From: Planctomycetota bacterium | GTDB taxonomy: Bacteria; Planctomycetota; Phycisphaerae; Phycisphaerales; UBA1924 | Length of the DNA stretch: 64,000 nt | Assembly (NCBI GenBank): GCA_013285505.1 | Contig: CP053450.1 | Coordinates: 2,774,796-2,838,795, forward strand | Direction of reading: 5' to 3' | Shown here: piece by piece, positions 53,305 through 62,173 of the stretch | Layout of the letters: each line of letters opens with the position of its first letter | How positions within the stretch are numbered: the first letter of the stretch is position 1 | The notes under the pieces: model-generated | What the model was told of the DNA's origin: nothing | Seen by the model: only the letters and a program-made list of their open reading frames with translations | Database searches by the model: none | Position numbers and translations under genes: made by a program

Positions 53305-56219
53305 CCTTCAACGAGTCCAACACGGTCGAAGCCTTCATCCGCGACCGTCTCAAGTCGATCGGCTGGGAGTTCATCGACCACAACAGTCTGCCCCGGCAAC
53401 CGCAGGATGTCCTCGTCGAGGAGCACCTGCGTGATGCCCTCGTCCGCCTTAACCCGACCATCGCCGAACGCCCCGAGCGAGCCGACGAGGTGCTCTACCG
53501 CCTCCGGGCCGCGATTATGACCGTCCGCGACACCGGGCTCGTCAAGGCCAACGAGGAGTTCGCGGCGTGGCTGTTCGGCGAGCGGTCGATGCCCTTCGGC
53601 GAGAACGGCGAGCACGTCACGATCCGCCTGATCGACTTCGACGACCCCAACCCCGGCCCGGGCAAGCCGAACCGCTTCGTCGTCACCCAGCAGTTCACGT
53701 TCCGTGCTGGCAAGACCGAGAAGCGGCCCGACCTCGTGCTACTCGTCAACGGAATGCCGCTGGTGATCATTGAAGCGAAGACTTCCGTGCGGTCGAGCGA
53801 GAGCTGGCTCGACGGAGCGCTCCAGATCCACGACGACTACGAGAAGAACGTCCCCGAACTATTCGTGCCCAACGTGTTCTCCGTCGCCAGCGAGGGCAAG
53901 GAGTACCGCTACGGCTCGGTAGCCATGCCCGTGGAGTACTGGGGGCCGTGGCGGATGGACGACGACGATACGCTGCGGTCCATGGAGCAAGTCGAGCGGG
54001 CGGTGACCTCGATGCTCCGGCCGAATGTCGTGCTCGACCTGTTGTCTAGCTTCACCGCTTACGCCACCCACAAGGGCAAACGTCGGATCAAGCTGATTGC
54101 CCGATATCAGCAGGTCGAGGGCGTCAACAAGATCGTCGATCGTGTCGTAGCGGGCAAGACCCGCAAGGGGCTCATCTGGCATTTTCAGGGTTCCGGCAAG
54201 TCACTGCTCATGCTGTTCGCGGCCCGCAAGCTCCGGCTGCACCCCGCCCTGAAGAACCCCACCGTTCTGGTGGTCGTGGACCGCATCGACTTGGACAGCC
54301 AGATTAGCGGCACGTTCTACGCGGCCGACATGGCCAATCTTGTCCGCGCCGAGAACCGCGCCGATCTTCAGGAGCTGCTCGCCAAGGATGTGCGGAAGGT
54401 CATCATCACGACCATCCACAAGTTCGCCGAGGCCGACGGCGTCCTGAACGACCGCGACAACATCATCGTGATGGTGGACGAGGCCCACCGGACCCAGGAG
54501 GGGGATCTGGGCCGGAAGATGCGTGACGCCCTTCCAAAGGCATTCCTGTTCGGCCTCACCGGCACGCCGATCAACCGGGCCGACAAGAACACCTTCTACG
54601 CCTTCGGAGCCGCAGAAGACGATGGCGGCTACATGAGCCGCTACGGGTTCGAAGATTCAGTCAGGGACGGTGCTACCAAGACTCTGCACTTCGAGCCACG
54701 GCTGGTCGAACTGCACGTGGACCAGGAGTCGATCGAGAAAGCGTTCAAGGAGTTGACCGCCGGCCTCACCGACGAGGACCGCGACAAGCTCGGGAAGACC
54801 GCCGCCAAGATGGCGGTGCTCGTGAAGTCCCCGGAGCGTGTCAGGGCGATCTGCGCCGACATCGCTCACCACTTCCAGACCAAGGTGGCCCCCAACGACT
54901 TCGGGGCGCAGGTGGTCACCTTCGATCGTGAAAGCTGTGCCCTCTACAAGCGAGAACTGGACCAACACCTCGCGCCCGAGGTGTCAGACGTGGTCATTTC
55001 GGTCAACAGCGGCGAGGATCAGTACGCACCCTATCACCGGGACCGCGATGCCACCGAGAAACTGCTCGACCGATTCCGCGACCCGAAGGACCCACTAAAG
55101 ATCCTGATCGTGACCTCGAAGCTGCTCACCGGATTCGACGCGCCGATCTTGCAGACGATGTACCTCGACAAGCCGCTGCGGGACCACACCCTGCTCCAGG
55201 CGATCTGCCGGACGAACCGGCCGTACGGAGCGGAGAAGTCTCACGGCCTGATCGTGGACTACCTCGGCATCTTTGACGACGTGGCCCAAGCCCTTCAGTT
55301 CGACGAACAGGGCGTGCGGAAGGTCGTCTCGAACATCGCCGAGCTGATCGGCCTGCTCCCGGGTGCGATGCAGAAGTGCCTCGCCTACTTCGCGGGGGTG
55401 GATCGGAAGTTGGAGGGCTACGAGGGGCTGATCGCCGCCCAGGAGTGCCTGCCTAACAACGACGCCCGGGACGCATTCGCCGCCGATTGCAGCACCCTGA
55501 GCAGGCTCTGGGAGGCGGTTTCACCTGATCCGGTCCTCACACCCTTCGAGAAGGACTACCGATGGCTCATTCAGGTCTACGAGTCACTTAAGCCCTCAAC
55601 CGGGACGGGCCGCCTGCTCTGGCACCGGCTCGGTGCCAAGACGATCGAGCTGATCCACGAGAACGTTCATGTGGACGCGGTCCGGGATGACCTCGACACG
55701 CTCGTCCTCGACGCCGAGTTGCTGGAGGCGGTGCTCAGCAGCTCCAACCCGGACGGGAAGGCCAAGGAGATTTCGATCAAGCTCGGGGGCCGCCTCCGCA
55801 AGCACGGCGGGAATCCGAAGTACAAGGCGCTTGCCGAGCGGCTGGAGGACTTGAAGAACCGTCACCAACAGGGGCTGCTGCTGAGCATTGACTTCTTGAA
55901 GGCACTGCTCGACCTCGCCAAGGAAGTCGTCAAGCTCGAACGCGAGACACCGCCGGAAGAGGATGCAGACCTCGGGAAGGCGGCGTTGACGGCGCTGTTC
56001 GAGGAGGCCAAGAACGACGAGACGCCCATCATGGTCCAGCGCGTCGTGGACGACATCGACGACATCGTGCGGGCGGTACGGTTCGATGGCTGGCAGAGCA
56101 CGCACGCGGGCGAGCGCGAAGTGAAAATCGCACTGCGGAAGACTCTGTTCAAGTACAAGCTCCACCAGGACACGGCGCTGTTCGAGCGGGCGTATAGCTA
56201 TGTTCGAGAGTACTACTGA
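53301..56219 (+). CDS. hsdR: Type I restriction endonuclease subunit HsdR
   Basis: 972 residues, overlapping hsdS by ATGA. N-terminal PD-(D/E)xK nuclease: RPDLVLLVNGMPLVIIEAKT near residue 145-165. SF2 translocase: Walker A WHFQGSGKSLLMLFAARKL near 298, TTIHKF, DEAH-box VMVDEAHRTQEGDLG, LFGLTGTPINRADK and LIVTSKLLTGFDAPILQTMYLDKPLRDHTLLQAICRTNRP. A C-terminal helical domain follows. All key residues are present, so restriction should be active. The operon ends here. Confidence 0.96.
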   Translation: MTFNESNTVEAFIRDRLKSIGWEFIDHNSLPRQPQDVLVEEHLRDALVRLNPTIAERPERADEVLYRLRAAIMTVRDTGLVKANEEFAAWLFGERSMPFGENGEHVTIRLIDFDDPNPGPGKPNRFVVTQQFTFRAGKTEKRPDLVLLVNGMPLVIIEAKTSVRSSESWLDGALQIHDDYEKNVPELFVPNVFSVASEGKEYRYGSVAMPVEYWGPWRMDDDDTLRSMEQVERAVTSMLRPNVVLDLLSSFTAYATHKGKRRIKLIARYQQVEGVNKIVDRVVAGKTRKGLIWHFQGSGKSLLMLFAARKLRLHPALKNPTVLVVVDRIDLDSQISGTFYAADMANLVRAENRADLQELLAKDVRKVIITTIHKFAEADGVLNDRDNIIVMVDEAHRTQEGDLGRKMRDALPKAFLFGLTGTPINRADKNTFYAFGAAEDDGGYMSRYGFEDSVRDGATKTLHFEPRLVELHVDQESIEKAFKELTAGLTDEDRDKLGKTAAKMAVLVKSPERVRAICADIAHHFQTKVAPNDFGAQVVTFDRESCALYKRELDQHLAPEVSDVVISVNSGEDQYAPYHRDRDATEKLLDRFRDPKDPLKILIVTSKLLTGFDAPILQTMYLDKPLRDHTLLQAICRTNRPYGAEKSHGLIVDYLGIFDDVAQALQFDEQGVRKVVSNIAELIGLLPGAMQKCLAYFAGVDRKLEGYEGLIAAQECLPNNDARDAFAADCSTLSRLWEAVSPDPVLTPFEKDYRWLIQVYESLKPSTGTGRLLWHRLGAKTIELIHENVHVDAVRDDLDTLVLDAELLEAVLSSSNPDGKAKEISIKLGGRLRKHGGNPKYKALAERLEDLKNRHQQGLLLSIDFLKALLDLAKEVVKLERETPPEEDADLGKAALTALFEEAKNDETPIMVQRVVDDIDDIVRAVRFDGWQSTHAGEREVKIALRKTLFKYKLHQDTALFERAYSYVREYY

Positions 56220-56726
56220 CCAGAGCGACCGTCTTGCTCGGACTCGCCGCGCTTCTGCAACGATCACATGATCTTCGTTGATAGCGACGGTTTCTCCGAT
56301 GCGAACCCGGTGCATCACCACATACCCGCATGCGACGGGGTGCGTTCCAATGCAGCGTCTACGTCGTCCACACCACGCAGAACCACTGCAAAACAAGGTG
56401 CTTTCGCTCACCAACCGTGGTACAATGCACCCGTGAACGCCTACAACGCCACACGCCTGCCTCTCCCCCACCACTCCCTCTCCTGGACGGTTGCTACCAC
56501 CCTCTCGCCCGCGCCCAACACGGGCCAACGAGAGGCCCTTGGCGGCCATCCTGGCGCTGCCGGGGAGGACCGGCCCCGCCCCCGCCGAACAGGGATTCCC
56601 CGGAGGGGGTAGGGGGTCGATTACCCTCGGGCGCGCGCAGTGGGACCGACCGGTGCCCGTAGCAAGTATGCGCGCGGGTTTTGGTATACCCCCCGGGGGT
56701 GCCCGCAGGACGCGGGCGAGGAGGCC
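56220..56726. other. Intergenic region between hsdR and the small terminase gene
   Basis: 507 bases with no convincing gene. A TACAAT box at 56421-56426 may be a -10 element. GC-rich symmetrical sequence CCCCGGGGG at about 56691-56700, followed by TGCCCGCAGG, resembles a sequence near 36563-36583 in the same element. AT-content is higher in 56260-56440 than around it. Confidence 0.35.
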
Positions 56727-57213
56727 ATGATGGGCCAGCGGGGACCACGACCGACGCCGACCGAGCAGCTCCGCCTGAGGGGTTCCCCCCGCGCCCAACC
56801 GCAACACCGGCGAGCCCCAGCCCCCCAAGGAGCGCCCGCCCCGCCCCGAGTGGCTCAGCGACGAGGCGGCCGATGCGTGGGACCAGCTCATCCCGCGGCT
56901 GGAGCAGATGGGGGTGCTGTCCGTCGTGGACGGCAACGCCATCGCCCGGTACGTGGAGCTCTGGGTGGAGTGGCAGACCGCACTGGCCTTCGTCAGGAAG
57001 CACGGCTCGACCTACCCCATCAAGGACGGCAACGGCAAGGTCAAGAGCCTCGGGCAGTTCCCGCAGGTCGCCTCGGTCCACAAGCTGTCCCTGGCCCTGA
57101 GCCGGCTGGAGGCCGAGTTCGGGCTGACCCCCTCGGCCCGGTCCCGGATCAACGTGACGCTGCGGCCGAAGGAGGAGCTGTCCGACCCGAAGGGGTACTT
57201 CGCGGCGGGGTGA
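56727..57213 (+). CDS. Phage small terminase subunit, P27-like (frame-broken)
   Basis: ATG 56727 opens with the P27-type start (MGQRGPRPTPTEQLRLRGSP). The frame changes near 56788-56800, next to a run of six C, and continues NRNTGEPQPPKERPPRPEW, LSDEAADAWDQLIPRLEQMGVLSVVDGNAIARYVELWVEW, LSLALSRLEAEFGLTPSARSRINV. Small terminases recognise phage DNA for packaging. No large terminase, portal or capsid gene was seen, so a lone TerS may direct packaging into a helper phage's capsids, as in phage-inducible islands; this role is inferred. Confidence 0.75.
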
Positions 57214-57257
57214 CAGATCACCCGGACCATGCCGGGGGTGGGTGATAGCCTCTCCTC

Positions 57258-58985
57258 ATGACCACGGGACAGTTGGCGGACGGCAACGGTCAGGATCAGG
57301 CTTGGCTCCACGAGAAGCTCCTACTCGTGGCTGACCTCGTCGGAAGCGATCCGAAGACCATCCTCTGCGACAAGGAACCGGCGGGGGAACCCGGGCTGGC
57401 GTGCGAAGCGATCAACAAACGGGCCAGGCGTGCGGGCCTCATTGGGTCCGACCAGTTCATCATCGAGCCCTATGAGGAGCCGAGCGGGGACGCAGGTGTA
57501 CAACGGCCCAGCCGGTGGATCAGGTTTCACCATCCGGACTCCGGTCGCCCGGTGATCGACTTGATGGTCAGGGATTCGTACTCGGTCGCCAATAGCCAGG
57601 CCGCGGGCCACGGAAGCCGCATTGCGGCGTACTTGCGGGCGTGGGCTGAGCACTGTGACCAAGAGCCGCCCGACGAGCCGTCGCCGGGTTCCAATGGGGT
57701 CGGGGAGCCCCGCGCGCATCAGCCCGGCCTGCTGCCGACGCCGATCGTCGGGGTTGCGGTCAATCTGGGCGATGTGCTCGATACCGCCGCCGGGCTTCGG
57801 GCCAATGTCGCGTTGTTGGAACGAGCGTGTTCCGCCGGTGAACTGCCGGAGGACCTTCGCCGGAGTTCGTTCCCAGACCCGGGTGCGATCTTGCTCCAAG
57901 AGGAGGTGGATCGACTTCGGGGGCGGCCTGGGTGGGACGAGGGGGTCCGAGCGATTCGCGCGACGCGGCAGCTCAGGGCACAGATCCCGGCGCTGCTCGA
58001 CACACTCCCGACGATATCTCCCTGGGTGGACGACACCACGAAGCCCGCCCAGGAACGATGGACCGCCGTCGTCGCCGCCGACCTGCGCCGGCTCAACGGG
58101 TGTGCGCTCAGGGGACAGCCACGTGATGCCTTCCCATCGGATCTTCCCTGGCTCGACCAAGGGGTGGCGGACGCATTGGGCGAGGTGCTCGAACGGCTGG
58201 AGGAGTGCTGGAACCAGCTCCAGGCTATCGAGCGGTGCCGAGCCACGCCGATCTCGCTCACGCCGGGCTCGCTGTCCACGTACTCAGGCGACCTGGACGC
58301 CTCGGAGGCCGCCGCGGTCATTCAGCTCGGTGATCGCAAGATCTGGGGCGTGGACGAACTGCCCGAAACGATCGACGCCGACATGCTCCGGTGTTTGGAC
58401 CGCCACGGCTTCATCGACGCTCGCTCTGTGAACATGCAGAACCGGCAGAAGTTCCCCGGCGACAAGACGCCGTCAACACCCAGTCCGGGTGTGTGGTTCT
58501 CGCCGATCAGGCAGCCCACTCAGGCGGGAGACTGGGAGGCCGTCGTGTCCCGCCACGAGCGGGATTCCGCGGGCCACCCGAGCCAGGTGAGACTGTCTGA
58601 TCTGGGGAAGGCGGAGCGGGCGAAGACCCTCCGGGTGATGGGCGGGGACCGGGACGGTGCTCATCACCCGGGCTCCACCGATGCCAGCAAGCCTGACGGG
58701 AATGTGCACGATCATCTGGGTGAGCTGGCGGAAGAACGCGTCAAGCACGAACTCGATGGAATCTCGGAGACCACGTTTCTTTCAGAATCCGACCTGGCGA
58801 CCACGTTCAACATCCGCCAGAGCACGCTCCGCGGCAAGCTCCCCGGGTGGCGTAAGTCGCACATGAACAACGACTGGCTTGCTGTGCAAGACCGGCGTCC
58901 CAAGGACCCACACTACCTCTACCGGGTGCTCTCTATTTACCCGCTTATCGAGGATATTCGTCGAGCTGGGCGTGGATCGGCGTAG
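57258..58985 (+). CDS. Hypothetical protein with HTH-like C-terminus
   Basis: 575 residues. N-terminus: QAWLHEKLLLVADLVGSDPK, IDLMVRDSYSVANSQAAGHG. Middle: helical, with LGDVLDTAAGLRANVALLER and WLDQGVADALGEVLERLEECWNQLQ. C-terminus: FLSESDLATTFNIRQSTLRGKLPGWRKSH, which reads like a helix-turn-helix. No enzymatic motif is seen. It lies between the small terminase and excisionase-like genes on the same strand and is probably part of the replication/maintenance module. Family not recognised. Confidence 0.55.
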   Translation: MTTGQLADGNGQDQAWLHEKLLLVADLVGSDPKTILCDKEPAGEPGLACEAINKRARRAGLIGSDQFIIEPYEEPSGDAGVQRPSRWIRFHHPDSGRPVIDLMVRDSYSVANSQAAGHGSRIAAYLRAWAEHCDQEPPDEPSPGSNGVGEPRAHQPGLLPTPIVGVAVNLGDVLDTAAGLRANVALLERACSAGELPEDLRRSSFPDPGAILLQEEVDRLRGRPGWDEGVRAIRATRQLRAQIPALLDTLPTISPWVDDTTKPAQERWTAVVAADLRRLNGCALRGQPRDAFPSDLPWLDQGVADALGEVLERLEECWNQLQAIERCRATPISLTPGSLSTYSGDLDASEAAAVIQLGDRKIWGVDELPETIDADMLRCLDRHGFIDARSVNMQNRQKFPGDKTPSTPSPGVWFSPIRQPTQAGDWEAVVSRHERDSAGHPSQVRLSDLGKAERAKTLRVMGGDRDGAHHPGSTDASKPDGNVHDHLGELAEERVKHELDGISETTFLSESDLATTFNIRQSTLRGKLPGWRKSHMNNDWLAVQDRRPKDPHYLYRVLSIYPLIEDIRRAGRGSA

Positions 58986-59266
58986 CAGGAACTTTGTGCG
59001 TGCGAGTGCCGTTCTAGCGCCGTGGCAGCCGTTCTAGTGCCGACGCATTGCGACTGATCCAACGCTGACACCACAGCGGGGTGACTACGCGCAATCGTTG
59101 TGCTCCATGCGGTCCCTACACGACATGTCGTCGCGTGAACTTCGCCACATGCTCCGCGCCGCGGAAGCAGCCGCGGGGTGGGGTTGCGCGACGGCTCGAG
59201 TGATCCGGCATGAGCTGCACAAGCGGAAGCCAAAGCAATCTGGCAGGAAGCCAAGGAGGCCACGGA

Positions 59267-59491
59267 ATGGCTGACAACACCTCGTCCACAATCCCCGAAT
59301 CCCATCGCCCAGATCCACTACTGGTCTCCGCCCCCGAGGCCCGTCGCCTTCTTGGCGGCATCTCCGCCAGGAAGCTGGCGAAGATGGTCGCAGCGGGTGA
59401 GGTGGAGTCGGTGCGGATCGGCACGCGAAGAATGTTCACCCTTCAGGGCCTCCAGGCGTTCGTCGCCGCCCGGACGGAGGGCGGCTCATGA
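59267..59491 (+). CDS. Excisionase/AlpA-like small DNA-binding protein
   Basis: 74 residues from ATG 59267. A winged-helix of the MerR/excisionase type: LLVSAPEARRLLGGISARKLAKMVAAGEVESVRIGTRRMFTLQGLQAFVAARTEGG. It overlaps the primase gene by ATGA. Roles open to it are recombination directionality factor for the serine recombinase or regulator of the replication module; which is not decided by sequence. Confidence 0.8.
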   Translation: MADNTSSTIPESHRPDPLLVSAPEARRLLGGISARKLAKMVAAGEVESVRIGTRRMFTLQGLQAFVAARTEGGS

Positions 59492-61908
59492 CCTCCCCCT
59501 TCGATCCACACGCGGTCCCCGCGGCATTGCGCTTTCGTGACCAGTGGGTGTGCTGGCGGAGCCTTCCGCCCGCTAAGCCCGGCGGAAAGCCTCGCAAGGT
59601 GCCCTTCCAGACCAACGGCGAGCCAGCCAAGAGTGCCGATCCGTCCACCTGGGTCTCGTTTGAAGCGGCGATGAGCGCGTGGCGAGCAGGCGGATTCGAT
59701 GGCATTGGGTATGTCTTCTCGGAAGACGATCCGTATTCGGGCATTGACCTCGACGACTGCATCGTGGAAGGCAAGCTCATCCCCGGCGCTCAAGCCATCG
59801 TCGATGCCTTCGCCACCTACTCCGAGATCTCACCCAGTGGTAACGGCGTCAAGATGGTTGGGGAAGGACGCAAGCCAGAGAACGCGGGGTGCAAGAAGTA
59901 CCGAGTGGACGAAATCCCCTGCGTCGAGGTTTATGACACCGAGCGGTACTTCACGATCACCGGCCAAGCCCTGCCGGGGACACCGAGGCGGCTTGCGGAT
60001 TGCCAGACACAGCTCGATGCTCTCTGCCAGCGTCTCTGGCCTACGAAGCCGCGGCCTGCCCCCCGGCCCGGTCACGAAGCCGGCCATCACGAGTCAGTCG
60101 CCATGGCCGACCGCGAACGCCGCTGCGTCGCGTACCTCGGCAAGTGCCCGGACGCTATCAGCGGCCAGGGTGGGCACGACGCCACTCTGCGTGCCGCGTG
60201 CGAGTGCTTCCGCTTCGGGCTCGACGACGATGCCGTGTGGCGGGCCATGCACTGGTTCAACGAGAACAAGACTGGCGGCGAGCAGTGGAACGAGAAGGAA
60301 CTCGCCCACAAGATCGACGACGCCCGGACCAAGGTCGCAGAGGACGGCGAGTTCGAAGTCCGCCTGCGGCATCGCGAGAGCGTGCCCCTCCGCTCGGACC
60401 TGGAGCGCCAGGCCAAGCAGCGCACCGACGTGGGCAACGCGGCGAGGCTGCTGCTCCAGAACGGTGACAAGCTCCGCTACAGCGTCGGCCCCGGCGTCTG
60501 GCTGATCTGGGACGGAAAACGCTGGAAGGCGGACGAGCGGAAGGAGATCGTCGGGCTCTGCAAAGACACGGCTCTGTCGATCCTCGACGAGGCCAAGAGG
60601 GCGGACGACACCCTGCGAGATGACCTTCTGACATGGGCCAGGGCGAGCCAGAAGCGAGAACGGGTCACGGCCATGGCGGCGTTGGCTGAGCCGGACGTGG
60701 CGGTCGGTCCCGACGACCTCGACGCCAATCCGTGGCTCTTCAACTGCAAGAACGGCACGATCGACCTGCGAACCGGGGAACTCCGCCGGCACCAGCCCGA
60801 GGACCTGATCACCAAGCTGGCCCCGGTCGAGTACGACCCCGACGCCCCATGCCCCCGGTTCATGGCATTCCTTGAAGAGATCTTTGGCGGCGACCAGGAA
60901 CTCATCGGGTTCGTACAGCGGTGGCTCGGCCACTGCCTGACCGGCGACATCACCGAGCAGTACCTGATGATCTTCTGGGGCGACGGCAACAACGGCAAGT
61001 CGGTGCTGCTCGACACCACGATGGCGCTCATGGGTGAGTACGCCGGGACCGCCGCGCCGGAGTTGCTGGTCGTCAAGCAGCAGCAGGAGCACCCGACCGG
61101 GCTGGCCGACCTCATGGGCAAGCGGCTCGTTCTAGCCAGCGAGAGCGAACGCGGGGCCGAGCTAAAGCTCCAACTCGTCAAGCGGCTGACGGGTGACGAC
61201 AGGATCAAGGCACGGTTCATGCGCCGGGACTTCATCGAGTTCGACCGAACCCACAAGCTCATCCTGGTCACCAACAACAGGCCGGAGGTCAAAGAGGACT
61301 CGGAGGCGGCTTGGCGACGCCTGCGGCTGGTCCCGTTCGCGGTAGTGATCCTCCCGCAGAACCGCGACCGTCACCTCATGTCAAAGCTGAAGAGAGAGTG
61401 GCCGGGCATTCTGGCTTGGCTCGTGCGAGGCTGCCTGGAGTGGCAGCGCAGCGGGCTGGGCGAGCCAGCAACGGTGGTGGCCGCGACGGAGCAGTACCGG
61501 GGTGTGGCCAACAGCCTGGAAGCGTTCATCGCCGAGCGCTGCACGCTGGGAGACGGGCTCTGCGTGAAGGCCGGGACGCTGCTGGAGGAGTACCTGGATT
61601 GGTGCGAGCGAGAGCACCGCACGCCTTTCAAGGGACGTGCTTGGGGCGACGAACTGAAGGCACGCGGCTGTCTAAAAAGCCGCCTGAACGGAGCCCGCCA
61701 CTGGGTGGGCATCGAACTTCACGAGCCACCCGATGACGGATATGACGGATTTGACCCGACCTCCACCATAACCCCTTCGGAGAGCAAGCTAGCTGTTCAA
61801 CCCCGGACTCCGGTCAAATCCGTCAAATCCGTCAAGGGGAGTGATGGCTCGTCTGCCGGGAACAGCACCGAACTGCACGGCGATGCAGATGCCGGGGAGG
61901 TGGCGTGA
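59488..61908 (+). CDS. Phage/plasmid primase-helicase, P4 type
   Basis: 806 residues. N-terminal primase-polymerase-like domain (FRDQWVCWRSLPPAKPGG; GIGYVFSEDDPYSGIDLDDCIVEG; SEISPSGNGVKMVGEG), where the GIDLDDC Asp residues are the expected metal ligands. A PriCT-like linker leads to D5_N and an SF3 helicase: Walker A FWGDGNNGKSVLL near residue 505, Walker B KRLVLASESERG, sensor KLILVTNNRPEVKEDSEAAWRRLRLVPF. A basic-acidic tail follows. It should initiate replication of the excised element. Overlaps the excisionase-like gene and the next gene by four bases each. Confidence 0.92.
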   Translation: MTSPFDPHAVPAALRFRDQWVCWRSLPPAKPGGKPRKVPFQTNGEPAKSADPSTWVSFEAAMSAWRAGGFDGIGYVFSEDDPYSGIDLDDCIVEGKLIPGAQAIVDAFATYSEISPSGNGVKMVGEGRKPENAGCKKYRVDEIPCVEVYDTERYFTITGQALPGTPRRLADCQTQLDALCQRLWPTKPRPAPRPGHEAGHHESVAMADRERRCVAYLGKCPDAISGQGGHDATLRAACECFRFGLDDDAVWRAMHWFNENKTGGEQWNEKELAHKIDDARTKVAEDGEFEVRLRHRESVPLRSDLERQAKQRTDVGNAARLLLQNGDKLRYSVGPGVWLIWDGKRWKADERKEIVGLCKDTALSILDEAKRADDTLRDDLLTWARASQKRERVTAMAALAEPDVAVGPDDLDANPWLFNCKNGTIDLRTGELRRHQPEDLITKLAPVEYDPDAPCPRFMAFLEEIFGGDQELIGFVQRWLGHCLTGDITEQYLMIFWGDGNNGKSVLLDTTMALMGEYAGTAAPELLVVKQQQEHPTGLADLMGKRLVLASESERGAELKLQLVKRLTGDDRIKARFMRRDFIEFDRTHKLILVTNNRPEVKEDSEAAWRRLRLVPFAVVILPQNRDRHLMSKLKREWPGILAWLVRGCLEWQRSGLGEPATVVAATEQYRGVANSLEAFIAERCTLGDGLCVKAGTLLEEYLDWCEREHRTPFKGRAWGDELKARGCLKSRLNGARHWVGIELHEPPDDGYDGFDPTSTITPSESKLAVQPRTPVKSVKSVKGSDGSSAGNSTELHGDADAGEVA

Positions 61909-62138
61909 TGACCCTCAAGCTCACCAACCCCGACCCCCGCCCCAACCGCCTCCCCCAGGTCCTCCTCGACATCGCCGCCGAGGTCGAAGCCGACGAGACC
62001 CGCATCAAGCGGGAGGTCCTCGAAGCCGCGCGCGCCAAGGACCACGACCGCGTCATCACCATCGTCGAGCAGTGGATCGCCAAGCCCCCGTCCGAGGTCC
62101 TCTCGCACGCCTTGATTGATGCGAGCGAGGAGAGGTAG
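61905..62138 (+). CDS. Small hypothetical protein upstream of recombinase
   Basis: 77 residues: [69 protein letters not shown]. Mostly helical. Coupled to the primase gene by ATGA. No family recognised; location between primase and recombinase suggests a part in replication or recombination. Confidence 0.55.
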   Translation: MMTLKLTNPDPRPNRLPQVLLDIAAEVEADETRIKREVLEAARAKDHDRVITIVEQWIAKPPSEVLSHALIDASEER

Positions 62139-62173
62139 TGGTGTCCACCACCACCAACCCGGAGGGCCGACCG

